In this document: in pieces, positions 1 to 9,609 of the stretch
Numbering within the stretch: position 1 is the first letter of the stretch
How the letters are laid out: each line of letters starts with the position of its first letter
Origin: Diabrotica undecimpunctata
Lineage: Eukaryota > Arthropoda > Insecta > Coleoptera > Chrysomelidae
Assembly: GCF_040954645.1 (NCBI RefSeq)
Contig: NC_092810.1
Location: forward strand, 75,894,660-75,958,659
Reading direction: 5' to 3'
Length of the DNA: 64,000 bases
Translations under genes and position numbers: made by a program
Notes under the pieces: model-generated
What the model was told of the DNA's origin: nothing
Seen by the model: the letters and a program-made list of their open reading frames with translations, nothing else
The model's database searches: none

Positions 1-850
1 CTATAATCACTTTGTCTTTGTCTTCTCAAATAGAGGTACGCTAGTCAACCTCCCTTTGTAGCTTCTCGTATAGAAGCAAAAAAGAGTTCATTTTACGCTT
101 CTCAAGTAGAATCAGATTTCAAGTATAACTTAAATTTTGTTCTTCTAATACGTCCTTAAATTGCCGGATATACAACTAAACTTTTTTACTCTATACATAT
201 CATTTATTTAATTTTAAGAACAATTAATATAAACATTTGTGTATTTTAAGAACATTTTATTTGAACATTTATATTTTTTACCATCATTCTTATTTTAATT
301 ATTCTATTTTCGGTGTACCAGCCTCTTTCTTTCAGATAGATATATTTCACTTATCGTTGGTTATACCTTGTTCCCACGGATCTCTTGGACTTTCTCGTTT
401 CCGTCTTTGTATTGGTGTCAAGTTGATTAAACTATTATTAAATTAAATTATCTCGAAAACGGTTAAATTTTCAGGTTACTAACTAGTATACCTTTTCTTT
501 GTAAAAATAATGTATCTTTAATATTTTTAAAACAAATAGAGCTAACTTAAAGAGCAAAAAATTTAGGCGCAAATGTATGCCACACTTGTGGCATATGTGG
601 CGCCCTCTATTAGTTACATAAAAGTAAGTATAAAATTATAATTTATCCTACTCAAAAGCATATAACTGTAAATTTTTGTCCAAAAATATCTACAAACGTA
701 AAAATTATAGCGAAAAATAAAATTTTAAATTTCCACTTTAACACCCTGTATCTTTCTTAATATCAACATTTTATTAAAGCAAGTTGGCTTAAATCGTAAT
801 ATTTTAAAGTGCAGAATCTACGGTTTCTGTTTGTACAATTACTTAAGGAC
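1..850. other. AT-rich DNA, no gene seen
   Basis: I see no protein family, RNA gene or repeat structure here. The short open frame at 237-446 is hydrophobic, low in complexity and looks like chance. The phrase CACCCTGTAT occurs at about 743 and again at 851, which suggests remains of a dispersed repeat. Confidence 0.5.
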
Positions 851-852
851 CA

Positions 853-854
853 CC

Positions 855-924
<70 letters not shown>

Positions 925-926
925 GG
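853..926. repeat. (AT)n microsatellite inside an inverted CCCTGTATA motif
   Basis: About 60 bp of pure AT repeat is bounded on the left by CCCTGTATA and on the right by TATACAGGG. The whole tract is therefore one potential hairpin. A (TG)n run follows at 958-979. Confidence 0.85.
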
Positions 927-1048
927 CAATATATATGTATCAGCAATCGGTCAGGAAATGTGTGTGTGTGTGTGTGTGTTTGTTGGCACTGGTTTTGACA
1001 ACCAACTGGCCAGTCAATTTGTTTTGAGTACTCTCTTTACACAAGATA

Positions 1049-1368
1049 TTGTTAGTATTTAAATTTAAAACTATTGTATTGACAGTTAAGACATGGAATG
1101 TTAGAAACTTACTTACTAGTTTACTCTGTTTTTGCTGTTTTATTTTTTGTATCTTTTTTTTTATTTTTTTTTTTAATTTTTTTTTTTACTTTTTTTTACT
1201 TCTTTTTTATTTTGTTTTATTTTTTTTTATTACTACGCTAAGATCTAAACCCGATTCGACACCTCGGAGGTTTACATCTTCTTAGTAACTTTTTTTTTAT
1301 TTTATTTTTTTTATTTTGTTCTCCATTTTTTTTTATTCTTTATTATTTTTTTTATTGTTTTTTTTTTG
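1049..1368. repeat. T-rich tract at the 3' end of LINE A
   Basis: From 1141 to 1368 the plus strand is dominated by T runs, i.e. A runs on the strand of the adjacent minus-strand LINE. This fits a poly(A) tail and degenerate A-rich 3' flank just after the LINE stop codon at 1369. The open frame at 1049-1285 is only translated poly-T. Confidence 0.6.
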
Positions 1369-3225
1369 TCAGAGCTTTAATTTTAAACAATTAATATGAC
1401 CATATAAAATTTTATGTACATCTAGATTCTTTGACTCTAAAAGATGTGTTAGATTAGAAGGTAATTGAATATTAACTTGAACAAGCTTGGTAAAAAAATT
1501 CGATATTTCAATAAAATGTAAAGGACATTCTAACAATATATGTTGTAGATCAGCTAGCTCTCCACATATACATTCATTATTATTTGTCAGTCCTATTTTT
1601 CTTTTGTATACCGGAGTCATACAATGATTGCTTCTTATTCTACAAATAGTTTTGATGAAGCCTCTGTTGGAAACTTGTTTAAACCATGTCTTGACGGAAA
1701 TTTTCGGTTGGATTCTTTTATAAAATTTGCCTTTGTCGGAATTGTTGTAGTGTCCCCGCCATTTTGTGCGTTTAAGAGATCTGATTACAGATATTAAATC
1801 ACCCATAGGAAGTTGATAGGTTTGCAGAGTGGATTCTTTCATTGTTGCTTTTTTAGCCAGATCATCTACTATTTCGTTGTTTTTTATACCAATATGTGCT
1901 TTTATCCAGCACAATATGATATTTTTGCCCGATTTCAAAGCTTCACTATTCAGTGCTATGATGTCACTGATGATATAATTTTCTTCAAAATTATGTAAAT
2001 TATATTTCCGTTTATGTACAATGCTTTGGCAGTCTGTAAATATAACATAGTTTAGTTCTTTTTGATTCATACATATTTTGTAGGCTTCTTTGACTGCTAC
2101 GAGTTCAGCTGTGAAAGTTGTCATTTTGTCAGGTAATCTGTTGTTTATCTTTATACTTTTTTGGGGGTAGAATATAGCATATCCAACTTTGCCGTCCATT
2201 TTTGAACCATCTGTATATAATTTTTGATAACTCCCCCAATTATGTTGTACATACTGAAGGTGATCTATTTTGGAGAATGGAGATAAATAATCTTCATAGT
2301 TTAATTTTCGACATGAGGTTTGTTCCATTTGGTGTATGTCATCAATGTAACTAGAAACGTTGAGAAAACTTTCCACAACTAAAAGCTGCTTCTTTTTTTC
2401 CCAGTAATGATGAGTTAGGTATGTAGTGGTTAGTTGTACAATTTTACTCAACAACAGTTTATTGTTAACTGCCACTTTAACTATAAATTTCTCACTTAAG
2501 AATTCTCTGCGTAATGAAAGTGGAGGTTCATTAAGCTCACATTCCATGACCAATATGGGAGTACTACGAAGATAACCAGTGCTTAACCTAAGTGCTTTAT
2601 TTTTTATACTTTCGATTTTTTGGAGTACAGCGTTTGATGCTGAGCCATAGAATATAGATCCGTAATCTAGGATCGATCTCATTAAATTTCTGTATAGTAA
2701 TATTGAGATGTTTGGGTCAGCTCCCCAGTTACTGACACTTACAGTCTTGATGATATTCATTGCGTTTTCCGTTCTTCGCAATATATAATTTGTGTGTTCT
2801 TTCCAATTTAATTTTGAGTCTAAGAATACGCCAAGAAATTTTATTGAAGTTTTATAATGAATTTTATAATTATTAAATTGTAGGTGGTTTGGAGGAGAAT
2901 ATCGTTTTCTGGTAAAAGTAACAATGGTTGATTTACTCTCCGAGATTGTTAAATTCTTATCCGTCGGCCATTTTTTTATAATATTCAATCCCGATTTAAG
3001 GTACACATTACATTTATCTATTGACTTATTTTCTACATAAATTGCAACATCATCAGCATATTGTAAGATTTTTATATGTTGAGGAAGTTTATTTTCTAAA
3101 TCAGCAATATACAGAATATATAATAGAGGACTCAAGATGCTACCTTGTGGTAGTCCCAAAGATGTGTACCGTGTGTTAGACTTATCTCCATTTAATCTAA
3201 CGTGTACTGATCGATTAACATACAA
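1369..3225 (-). pseudogene. LINE A ORF2, 3' part: RT fingers/palm and RNase H
   Basis: This 618-residue open frame holds the second half of a LINE polymerase. The GLPQGSILSPLLY block precedes the catalytic YADD (residues YADDVAIYV), followed by the thumb region with the FLGVFLDSKLNW block. A C-terminal RNase H domain begins at LYTDGSK, with acidic residues in TAELVAV, FTDCQS and IVDDLAKKA, so the usual D-E-D-D set is visible. A CCHC-like tail with CICGELADLQHILLECP follows. The part upstream of the palm lies in another frame starting at 3259. A single frameshift between 3225 and 3260 therefore separates endonuclease and RT from the catalytic half. Its role in an intact copy is reverse transcription of the LINE RNA at the nicked target. 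Confidence 0.9.
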
Positions 3226-3258
3226 ATTAATGATATTCCATGTTACAGTTTCAGGTAT

Positions 3259-5028
3259 TCATATTTCCAATATTTTCGCATATAGAATGTGGAGATTAAC
3301 ATTGTCATAAGCCCCTTTTATATCTAAAAACAAAGCACTAACTGCTTTCTTATCAGTAAAGGAACCATAAATGTCTATCAATAAGTGACTCAGGCTTTCT
3401 TGTGTGGATTTACCTTTTCTAAAACCAAACTGAGTTTTTGGTAATAGGTCGTTCTTTTCTAACCAAAATTCCAAACGGTTTTTAATTAGTCTCTCATATG
3501 TTTTAAGTATACATGAAGCCAGTCCTATTGGACGGTAAGAATCACAATTATTTAACGATTTTCCGGGTTTTAAGATCGGGAGAATAGTATAAACGTGCCA
3601 ATCGTCAGGAATCTTTATGCGGCGTGACCAAATTTCATTGTATATATTCAGAAGCACAGTCTTACCAATTTTTGAAAGATTTGATAGCATCGAGTAATGG
3701 ATTTCATCAGCACCTGGTGCTGAATTTAAATTTTTCTTTAACGAAAAGTAAAGTTCAGTGCCAGAAAATGGTTTGATTAAGAAGCGGATTTGTTCTGGAT
3801 AGTCGTATTGCGCATTCACTTGTAGGTCAGGAATTACTAATTCTGCAGACAGTGGAGTGATATTTTGGTGAAACTCTTCTATCCATGAAGCTTCCGATAG
3901 TATTATAAAGACTTTGTTCTTAGTTTTTCTATTTTTTAGTCTATTAACTTTTGACCATACATCTTTAATAGGGACCGACCTATTTAAGGACCTGACATAA
4001 TCTCTCCAGCTATTTCTTTTAGCTTGTTTAGTGATCTTCTTCACGTGGGCATCATCTTTTTTATACTTAAGTAGGTTTTCTTGGATTGGATGATCTTTGA
4101 ATATACAAAAACTTTCCCGTCTTCTTGTGACTGCTTCCTCACATTCTAAATCCCACCAGTATTTTCCTCTGGAAGTTGGTTTTTTTATTTTAAATTTGGG
4201 GATGCAGTAGGATACAGTTGTATTTATATTGTGCAAAAAATTTTCATATGAATTTATATCTTCAGATTGAGAGAAGATATCTTCGGAAAATTGTTCATAT
4301 AATTTCCAGTCGGCTTTCTTTAAATTCCACTTTTGTGAATACGGATTATATATATGAGTTGGTTGATCCTCTAATTCGATCCTTATAGGTGCATGGTCTG
4401 AACCGAATAGGTCTTGAAGTGTTTTCCAAGTGATCAGATGACTTAAGTCAGGAGTACAAATGGTCAGATCTATTGCCGATTTCGAAAAGTTCCTAAAGAA
4501 AATAGGAGAGCCATCATTTTTGTATATCAAATTATTATCATCTATACAGTCCATTAAGATTTTGCCTTTTATATCTGTATGATTGTCCAAGCCCCAGGCA
4601 ATGTGATGAGCATTAAAGTCGCCTCTTATTATGAACGGTCTTTCTATAGATGTTATGAAATTGTTCCACTGTTGTAACGATAGCTTTTCTCCTGGGGGAA
4701 CATACATCGATATAAATGTGACAGTGAATGATTTAAACTTAATTTTAATTGCTACTTTATTGATGTTTAATAATTCGACTTTCATGGTGACTTCCTCATA
4801 ATACAGATTTGAGTTTATTAAAATTGCCGAGCCACCACCGACAGTTGCTGAAAAGCGGTCGTCTCTGACAATATTATATCCATGAAAGTTAATATACTTT
4901 TCTGGTTTAAATCTAGTTTCTGATAATAATGCGATATCAACTTTCTGGTCTTCTAGTAGGTGGAGAAGATTTTCTCTATTAGAGTTAGCCGATCTACAAT
5001 TCCATTGACAAATTACCAAACTATTCAT
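3259..5028 (-). pseudogene. LINE A ORF2, 5' part: APE endonuclease and RT N-terminus
   Basis: This 589-residue frame starts MNSLVICQWNCRSANSN, the typical beginning of an APE-like LINE endonuclease (QWN). It contains the catalytic blocks LLSETR, RGDFNAHH and SDHAPI. The RT begins with APGADEIHYSML, then SYRPIGLASCILKTYERL and LFLDIKGAYDNV (RT motif A aspartate). It ends at a frameshift directly after that block, and the rest continues in the frame that ends at 1369. The start codon at 5028 overlaps the end of the ORF1 frame (stop at 5021) by a few bases, a common arrangement for coupled LINE translation. Confidence 0.9.
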
Positions 5029-5786
5029 TATTATATGAGAGAGAACTTAAAACTGTTTGAATTAAATTTATTAAAACTGATTTTTCTGGGATTTCAAAAT
5101 TTTTGTGATTCATATTAGAAATAATACTTATAACTATATTTGATATTAGTTCTGTTAATTCTTTAGGAGATTCATGTACTTTGGATCCTTGTTCTGTATT
5201 AAATGTAGATTGATAAGAAGATGAATTGAAAATGCCGCCAGGTCTGGTGGACATGGGGTTTAACTTTATTATTTTTTGATGTTCTATTGCTATTGGGTCT
5301 TCTGAGGAAGGGAGGGGCCGTTTGGATTTTGGAGGTTTTATTATTGTATATCTGTTTGAAACTGTAGGGAGGGCGAGCTGATTGGGGGGTGAGGGGGTGT
5401 GGACAATTGAGTAGAGGAATATGAAAAGGATGGAGAGTTCATAATTGGAATTTGATGTGAATTTATTGAGGAATTATTAGCTGTTATCGATGCATAGGTT
5501 ACTTTAGGAAATAATTTAAGCGTTTCTTTGAAAGACAAGCTGTTTTCAGACATGTAATGTTTTATTTTTTTTTTTGACGGTCGAATTCTGGACATATCTC
5601 CCATTCATTAGTGAAGTGTTCACCTTCACAGGAGAGACATTTTTTATTAAAGGATGATAAAGAACAAGAATCGGAAGGGTGAGACTCATGACATTTAAGA
5701 CATCTAGGGTTGTTTTTACACTGCTTACTCATGTGTCCATACCTACTACAACTATCGTCCCATAAGTCTCTTATTTGTGTTTTCAA
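5021..5786 (-). pseudogene. LINE A ORF1 (Gag-like), C-terminal part with zinc knuckles
   Basis: Three cysteine-rich knuckles are visible (CSRYGHMSKQC, CLKCHESHPSDSC and CLSCEGEHFTNEWEIC), as expected for the nucleic-acid-binding Gag-like ORF1 of I/Jockey-type LINEs. The frame shifts in a run of A residues near 5565-5575. It continues with IKHYMSENSLSFKE, then a Ser/Pro-rich linker, a stop at 5341, and a last open piece at 5021-5254. The upstream half of the protein is at 7189-7908, beyond an inserted LINE. Confidence 0.8.
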
Positions 5787-7188
5787 AGATAATTGAAACT
5801 CTGGTTTATACTAGAATGAACGCATTCCTAAAAAAGCATAGTGTCTTGCATAATTTTCAACATGGTTTTATATCTTCTAAGTCTACAACTACAGCTCTTG
5901 CAAATTTCGTCAGCTTAGTGTTGGATGCTTTGGACAGACGAGAGAAGGCATGTGGTTTATTTCTCGATTTGTCCAAGGCTTTTGACACTTTGGATCATAA
6001 TTTGTTGCTAATAAAACTTGAGGGTATTGGTATTCGTGGTGTAGTTCTAAAATGGTTTACTTCCTACCTAGAGAATAGAAGACAAAAAGTAAAGATAACA
6101 TCTAATGAACTTGTAAACGAATCAAACACATTGGATATCCATTATGGTATCCCTCAGGGTAGTGTATTGGGTCCTCTACTTTTTATAGTATTAATTAATG
6201 ATATGGCTTTGTTAACTAATTCACTGACTGGGGTTAACATCATCAGTTATGCGGATGATACTAACATTCTAGTCACAGGAACGTCTGATCAAAATTTGCA
6301 AAATAAAACCACACAGATACTATCCACCATCAACAGTTATTTCTTATCCAACAAATTAGTTTTAAATAAAGAGAAATCAAAGTATATGATTTTCACGTCA
6401 AATAATTTATTAAACCATCAAGCCACTATAGAAGCAGCAATAGATAAAACAGACTGCACGAAGTTGCTGGGGGTACTTCTAGACAGTAATTGTAAATGGT
6501 CAAACCACATTTCTAATTTGAAATCCAGATTAAGTAGCGCATGTTATGCATTGAGAATTCTTTCACGTCTCTTTCATACATCAGTATTAAAAACAGTATA
6601 CTTTGCCCATTTTTACTCAATTGCCAAATATGGCATTGAAGTCTGGGGTTGTACCTCTGAGTTAGAGCAGATATTCGTACTTCAGAAAAGAGCTATTAGG
6701 ATAATGTATAAAATGAAATTTAGAGATTCTTGTAGAGGCATCTTTAGACAAAACAATATTCTTACAATTCCTGGTCTGTATATATTTTCGTGTATAATGT
6801 ACTTACATAGCAAAATTTATGAATTTAATAAATTTCAATTTAACCATGTTTATTCAACAAGATTCAGAGACAATCACTTTATGCTTCCACAACATCGTTC
6901 TGTTTTGTTGGAAAGTAGCACACACTATGCAGCCATAAGTTTCTTTAACAAATTACCAATAGATATACGAATGAATTTACATCAGCCAAACTTTCGGAGG
7001 TGTGTACATCAATACATTTGTGAGCTAGAGCCATATTCTAAAAATAACTTTTAAGTATGTTTTATCGTGTTTATTAATTTATATACTTTTAAGATAACTT
7101 TGTAAAATGTAACTTTGACTTGTCTCATACATGTACTTTGTATAATGTCGCATGTGATCAATAAATTTGACTTGACTTGACTTGACTT
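5745..7188 (+). mobile_element. 5'-truncated LINE inserted in LINE A ORF1
   Basis: The insert begins inside the RT motif NYRPISLL (about 5750) and runs to a 3' end made of tandem TTGAC repeats at about 7166-7187. LINE A ORF1 reads into it from both sides: the knuckle CYNCY stops at about 7188 and resumes with the SRYGH knuckle at about 5744. This is a typical target-primed, 5'-truncated insertion. Any target duplication is at most a couple of bases, so the exact edges are uncertain. Confidence 0.85.
5777..7054 (+). pseudogene. Reverse transcriptase fragment of the inserted LINE
   Basis: This 425-residue uninterrupted frame covers RT from FSKIIETL through LFLDLSKAFDTLDH (motif A), YGIPQGSVLGPLLF (motif B) and SYADDTNILV (catalytic YADD). 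It continues with the thumb and the connection region typical of Jockey/CR1-group LINEs. The sequence upstream of motif 1 and the endonuclease is missing because of 5' truncation, so the open frame has no native start. The long open frame means the insertion is recent relative to the decay rate of nearby elements. Confidence 0.85.
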
Positions 7189-7908
7189 ATAACAGTTGTA
7201 GCAAATAATTACTTTTTGTTGGTATTTTTCTACATTTTCTACAATTACGATATATTTTGGTAAACTTTGACATTTGAATGATACAATTACCGATTTTGTA
7301 GGTTTAAAAACTACTTTATCATCTGTTACTATTTTTCTCTTTATTCTTTTTACATAATCCTCCGAGAATTTACAATGGTGATCAAATTCTTTTATTTTAT
7401 CTTTGAGATATTCTTCTGATATATCTGATTCTATATCCCTAACTACACCTAATTTAAATAATTGAAATTTCGGAATATATGCAATTAGATTTTTTTGAAT
7501 AAGCAATTTAGAAGTAATTAAGGTATTTGCACTAGCATAATTTTTAAATGTTATCCTAATCCGATTGCGTCCAATTGAATCAATTTTTTTAATATAATTA
7601 TCAATTTCTGGGTGTACGGTAAATAATATTTCACCTATCTTAACTGCATTTAATTTGCCTGTAAAATTTTTATCATTGTTTTCAATAAAAATGTGAAATG
7701 GCCCTAAATCAGTTTTATCATATAAATATACAGGTCTGCTTTTTTCTGGCTCATTAGAAGTTAATGAGTTAATTTGTTTATCGGTTTTTAAATGATTAAT
7801 ATTATTAAGACTACTTATCGAGTTTTTTAGCTGATGGGATAAAAATCCATGGGAACCATAACTGCAATCATCCATCGCATCCTGATCGCCCCCGTTAGAA
7901 GACTCCAT
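7189..7908 (-). pseudogene. LINE A ORF1 (Gag-like), N-terminal part
   Basis: The frame starts MESSNGGDQDAMDD and contains an RRM-like region (KIGEILFTVHPE, IGRNRIRITFKNYASANTLI) resembling the Gag-like fold of I/Jockey ORF1 proteins. It ends at the first two cysteines of a zinc knuckle (ICYNCY), where the inserted LINE begins; residues after that point are read from the insert and are not native. The frame joins conceptually to the piece ending at 5021. Confidence 0.8.
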
Positions 7909-8460
7909 AAATGGAGCATTCGACGATCGCTTCGACGACTAAATTAGTACTAATATATATGTATTAAACTATAGTAATAGAATGTAACTGTGTTTAGGAC
8001 TTCCTAAATCGCAGAGAACTTTAAAATGTGTAATTTAACTTGAGTTTATACCTAAAACTATCTGAAATTAAACTTTAAAATGCAGAGAACTTTTAAGTTC
8101 GTATTTACACTTTGACGTTTATTTGACAGATGAGTCAGGAAATAAAACTCTATTTGTTTAGTCTCAATATTTCGTCACGATTTTGTGACTTCTTCAGGAG
8201 AAAACTGTAAATTTATTAGAATAATTAATGATTATATGTAAACAAAGTGAATATTTTAATACTTACAACTATAAGAATAAAAATTTAAATTTTTTTTGGC
8301 ATATCTAAATAAATGACATATTTGTTTGATTTTATTTGGGAGTTATGGTAACCGCAATATTTTATAGAGTGAATTCCCATTGGACAATTTTTAGTGAGTA
8401 GGTTAAAATAAACAATTACTATGACAGTATTATCCATATTATAAAGTGGAAAGATGGAAT
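7909..8460. other. AT-rich LINE A 5' flank with a hammerhead-like motif
   Basis: No protein family is visible. The part next to 7908 is probably LINE A 5' UTR. The minus-strand reading of 8161-8200 contains CTGAAGA, a 5-bp stem GTCAC/GTGAC and GAAAT, which resembles the core of a hammerhead ribozyme. Confidence 0.4.
8161..8200 (-). ncRNA. Hammerhead-ribozyme-like core (candidate)
   Basis: Reading the minus strand, CTGAAGA is followed by the stem GTCAC...GTGAC and then GAAATATTGAGAC. The conserved hammerhead core is CUGANGA, stem II, GAAA. Short stem-III hammerheads of this kind are known in Penelope-like elements of animals. No Penelope reverse transcriptase is visible nearby, so this may be a solo remnant or a chance match. 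Confidence 0.35.
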
Positions 8461-8499
8461 TAATAGTACAGAATTGAGAAAGAATCAGGAACTATTGTC

Positions 8500-8860
8500 T
8501 AACAGCTTGAATACGCGCGATGACGCGAAACGATTGCCGGCAACGTGGCGACCCCTGCTTCAGCGACCTCCCGCCCACACCGCTCAGGCCACGTCAGTTC
8601 AGACCACGTCAGCGCATACCGTTCCCGCGCATAAAGCGAGTATAAAAGCAGCCACACAGGGTAAGACCGGTTGTCACTCGACACTGAGGAGTAGGCAGAT
8701 TGAGACCTCAGTGCCGAGATACAGTTCTTGTATTTATACAGAACACGATACTGGTACGTCTCGAATGAGGGGAGTAGGCAGATTGAGACCCCGAACTCGA
8801 ACCGAACCGTATCACTCTTGATAATGGCTCCAAAGTGGGTGCCGAAACGTCGAGTAATAA
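8500..8860 (+). other. GC-richer patch with TATA box, duplicated motif and second hammerhead-like core
   Basis: The base composition rises sharply, with many CpG. A TATAAAAG box lies at about 8641. A 15-18 bp phrase, GAGTAGGCAGATTGAGACC, is repeated at about 8689 and 8774. At 8816-8856 the sequence CTTGATAATGGCTCC...GGGTGCCGAAACGTCGAG has the layout of a hammerhead core. The open frame at 8474-8821 shows no recognisable domain. A terminal repeat of a Penelope-like or LTR element is the most likely explanation. Confidence 0.4.
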
Positions 8861-8942
8861 ATTCTCAACGCGGTTCTTCCCGAGAACTAACTAATTTTAA
8901 TTCATCTGACCGCGGAAATTTATCCGAACATGGATGGAATTT

Positions 8943-9106
8943 TCGCTTTTAAGTATTGGCAGTGCGTAGAGATGCCATGAAATAGAATTTCATCTTCACA
9001 TGAGTGCTTGTGGTTGATTTGGAGATAACCAGAACATTGAAGGATCTTCCCATAAGTACAAATGTCATTTAGAGGAATTATTATTTTTTCGATTTTTAAT
9101 AAATAT
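8943..9106 (-). pseudogene. env: Errantivirus env fragment, 3' of the Gypsy-1 insertion
   Basis: The minus-strand reading directly left of Gypsy-1 gives peptides such as NDICTYGK and INHKHSCEDEILFH that continue the Env-like reading found to the right of the insertion at 15304. The two pieces share the ATAT target duplication. The fragment would lie in the C-terminal ectodomain half of an errantiviral (insect endogenous retrovirus) envelope protein. It is short and has frameshifts. Confidence 0.6.
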
Positions 9107-9534
9107 TGTTACGATAAATTCTGACCCAAAACCGTAAATATATTTATTACTAATATTTTCATTCATTCACGTATTTTTTAGGTAATGCCTACCTGACACA
9201 CGATGGGTCCCCCTTTGTAATAAAAACAACAATTCGAACCTTCTGGAGACAAGCCGATTTAACCATACCGGTTCTGAGAACAATTCGCCGCTCTGTCTAG
9301 AAGGCCGTAGACGTTTCTCGTCTAACAGTAGTGAATATATATAACAGGACTTTTTGGACAATAGAAAACAGTTAATTCTGAAGACGCGCTCGCGATAAAA
9401 TGTTACGTTCGCTTGTTAATAAATTATGTATATTTAGTGATAAATAAATGAATATCAGTTATTGTGCTTTTTAATGAATTAAGATAAGAACAAGACATTA
9501 TCAATTAAATAGACATTGAAATAAAATCATCACA
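9107..9534 (+). repeat. Gypsy-1 5' LTR
   Basis: This 428-bp direct repeat of 14878-15303 begins TGTTACG and ends TCACA. Compared with the 3' LTR it has two extra bases in the (AT) run near 9336 and a few substitutions. ATAT precedes it. Confidence 0.95.
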
Positions 9535-9535
9535 G

Positions 9536-9555
9536 TGGTGTAAGAAGTGAGATCG
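9536..9555 (+). promoter_or_regulatory. Gypsy-1 primer-binding site
   Basis: TGGTGTAAGAAGTGAGAT lies one base after the LTR. It starts with TGG, as needed to pair with a tRNA CCA end, and resembles sites complementary to tRNA-Leu 3' ends with one or two mismatches. The tRNA assignment is tentative. Confidence 0.6.
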
Positions 9556-9609
9556 AACATAAATTAGACTTATAATAATAATAGAAGTGAATATTTGTAA
9601 ATTGTGAAA

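Larger units (their letters stand above)
1369..7950 (-). mobile_element. LINE A: non-LTR retrotransposon with endonuclease, RT and RNase H (interrupted)
   Basis: This is a minus-strand element with ORF1 (zinc knuckles) followed by ORF2 (APE-type endonuclease, reverse transcriptase, C-terminal RNase H). An RNase H domain places it with the I/R1/LOA-type LINEs of the Jockey supergroup; the exact clade is not decided here. ORF1 is split by another LINE at about 5745-7188. ORF2 carries one frameshift near 3230-3259. Apart from these breaks the reading frames are long, so the copy is not very old. The 5' boundary is uncertain (about 7950-8150). Confidence 0.85.

Noticed and set aside
8474..8821. 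115-residue plus-strand ORF and its antisense partner
   Set aside because: No recognisable domain, high Arg/Thr/Ser content from CpG-rich DNA, and it spans a TATA box and a repeated phrase; better explained as terminal-repeat DNA.
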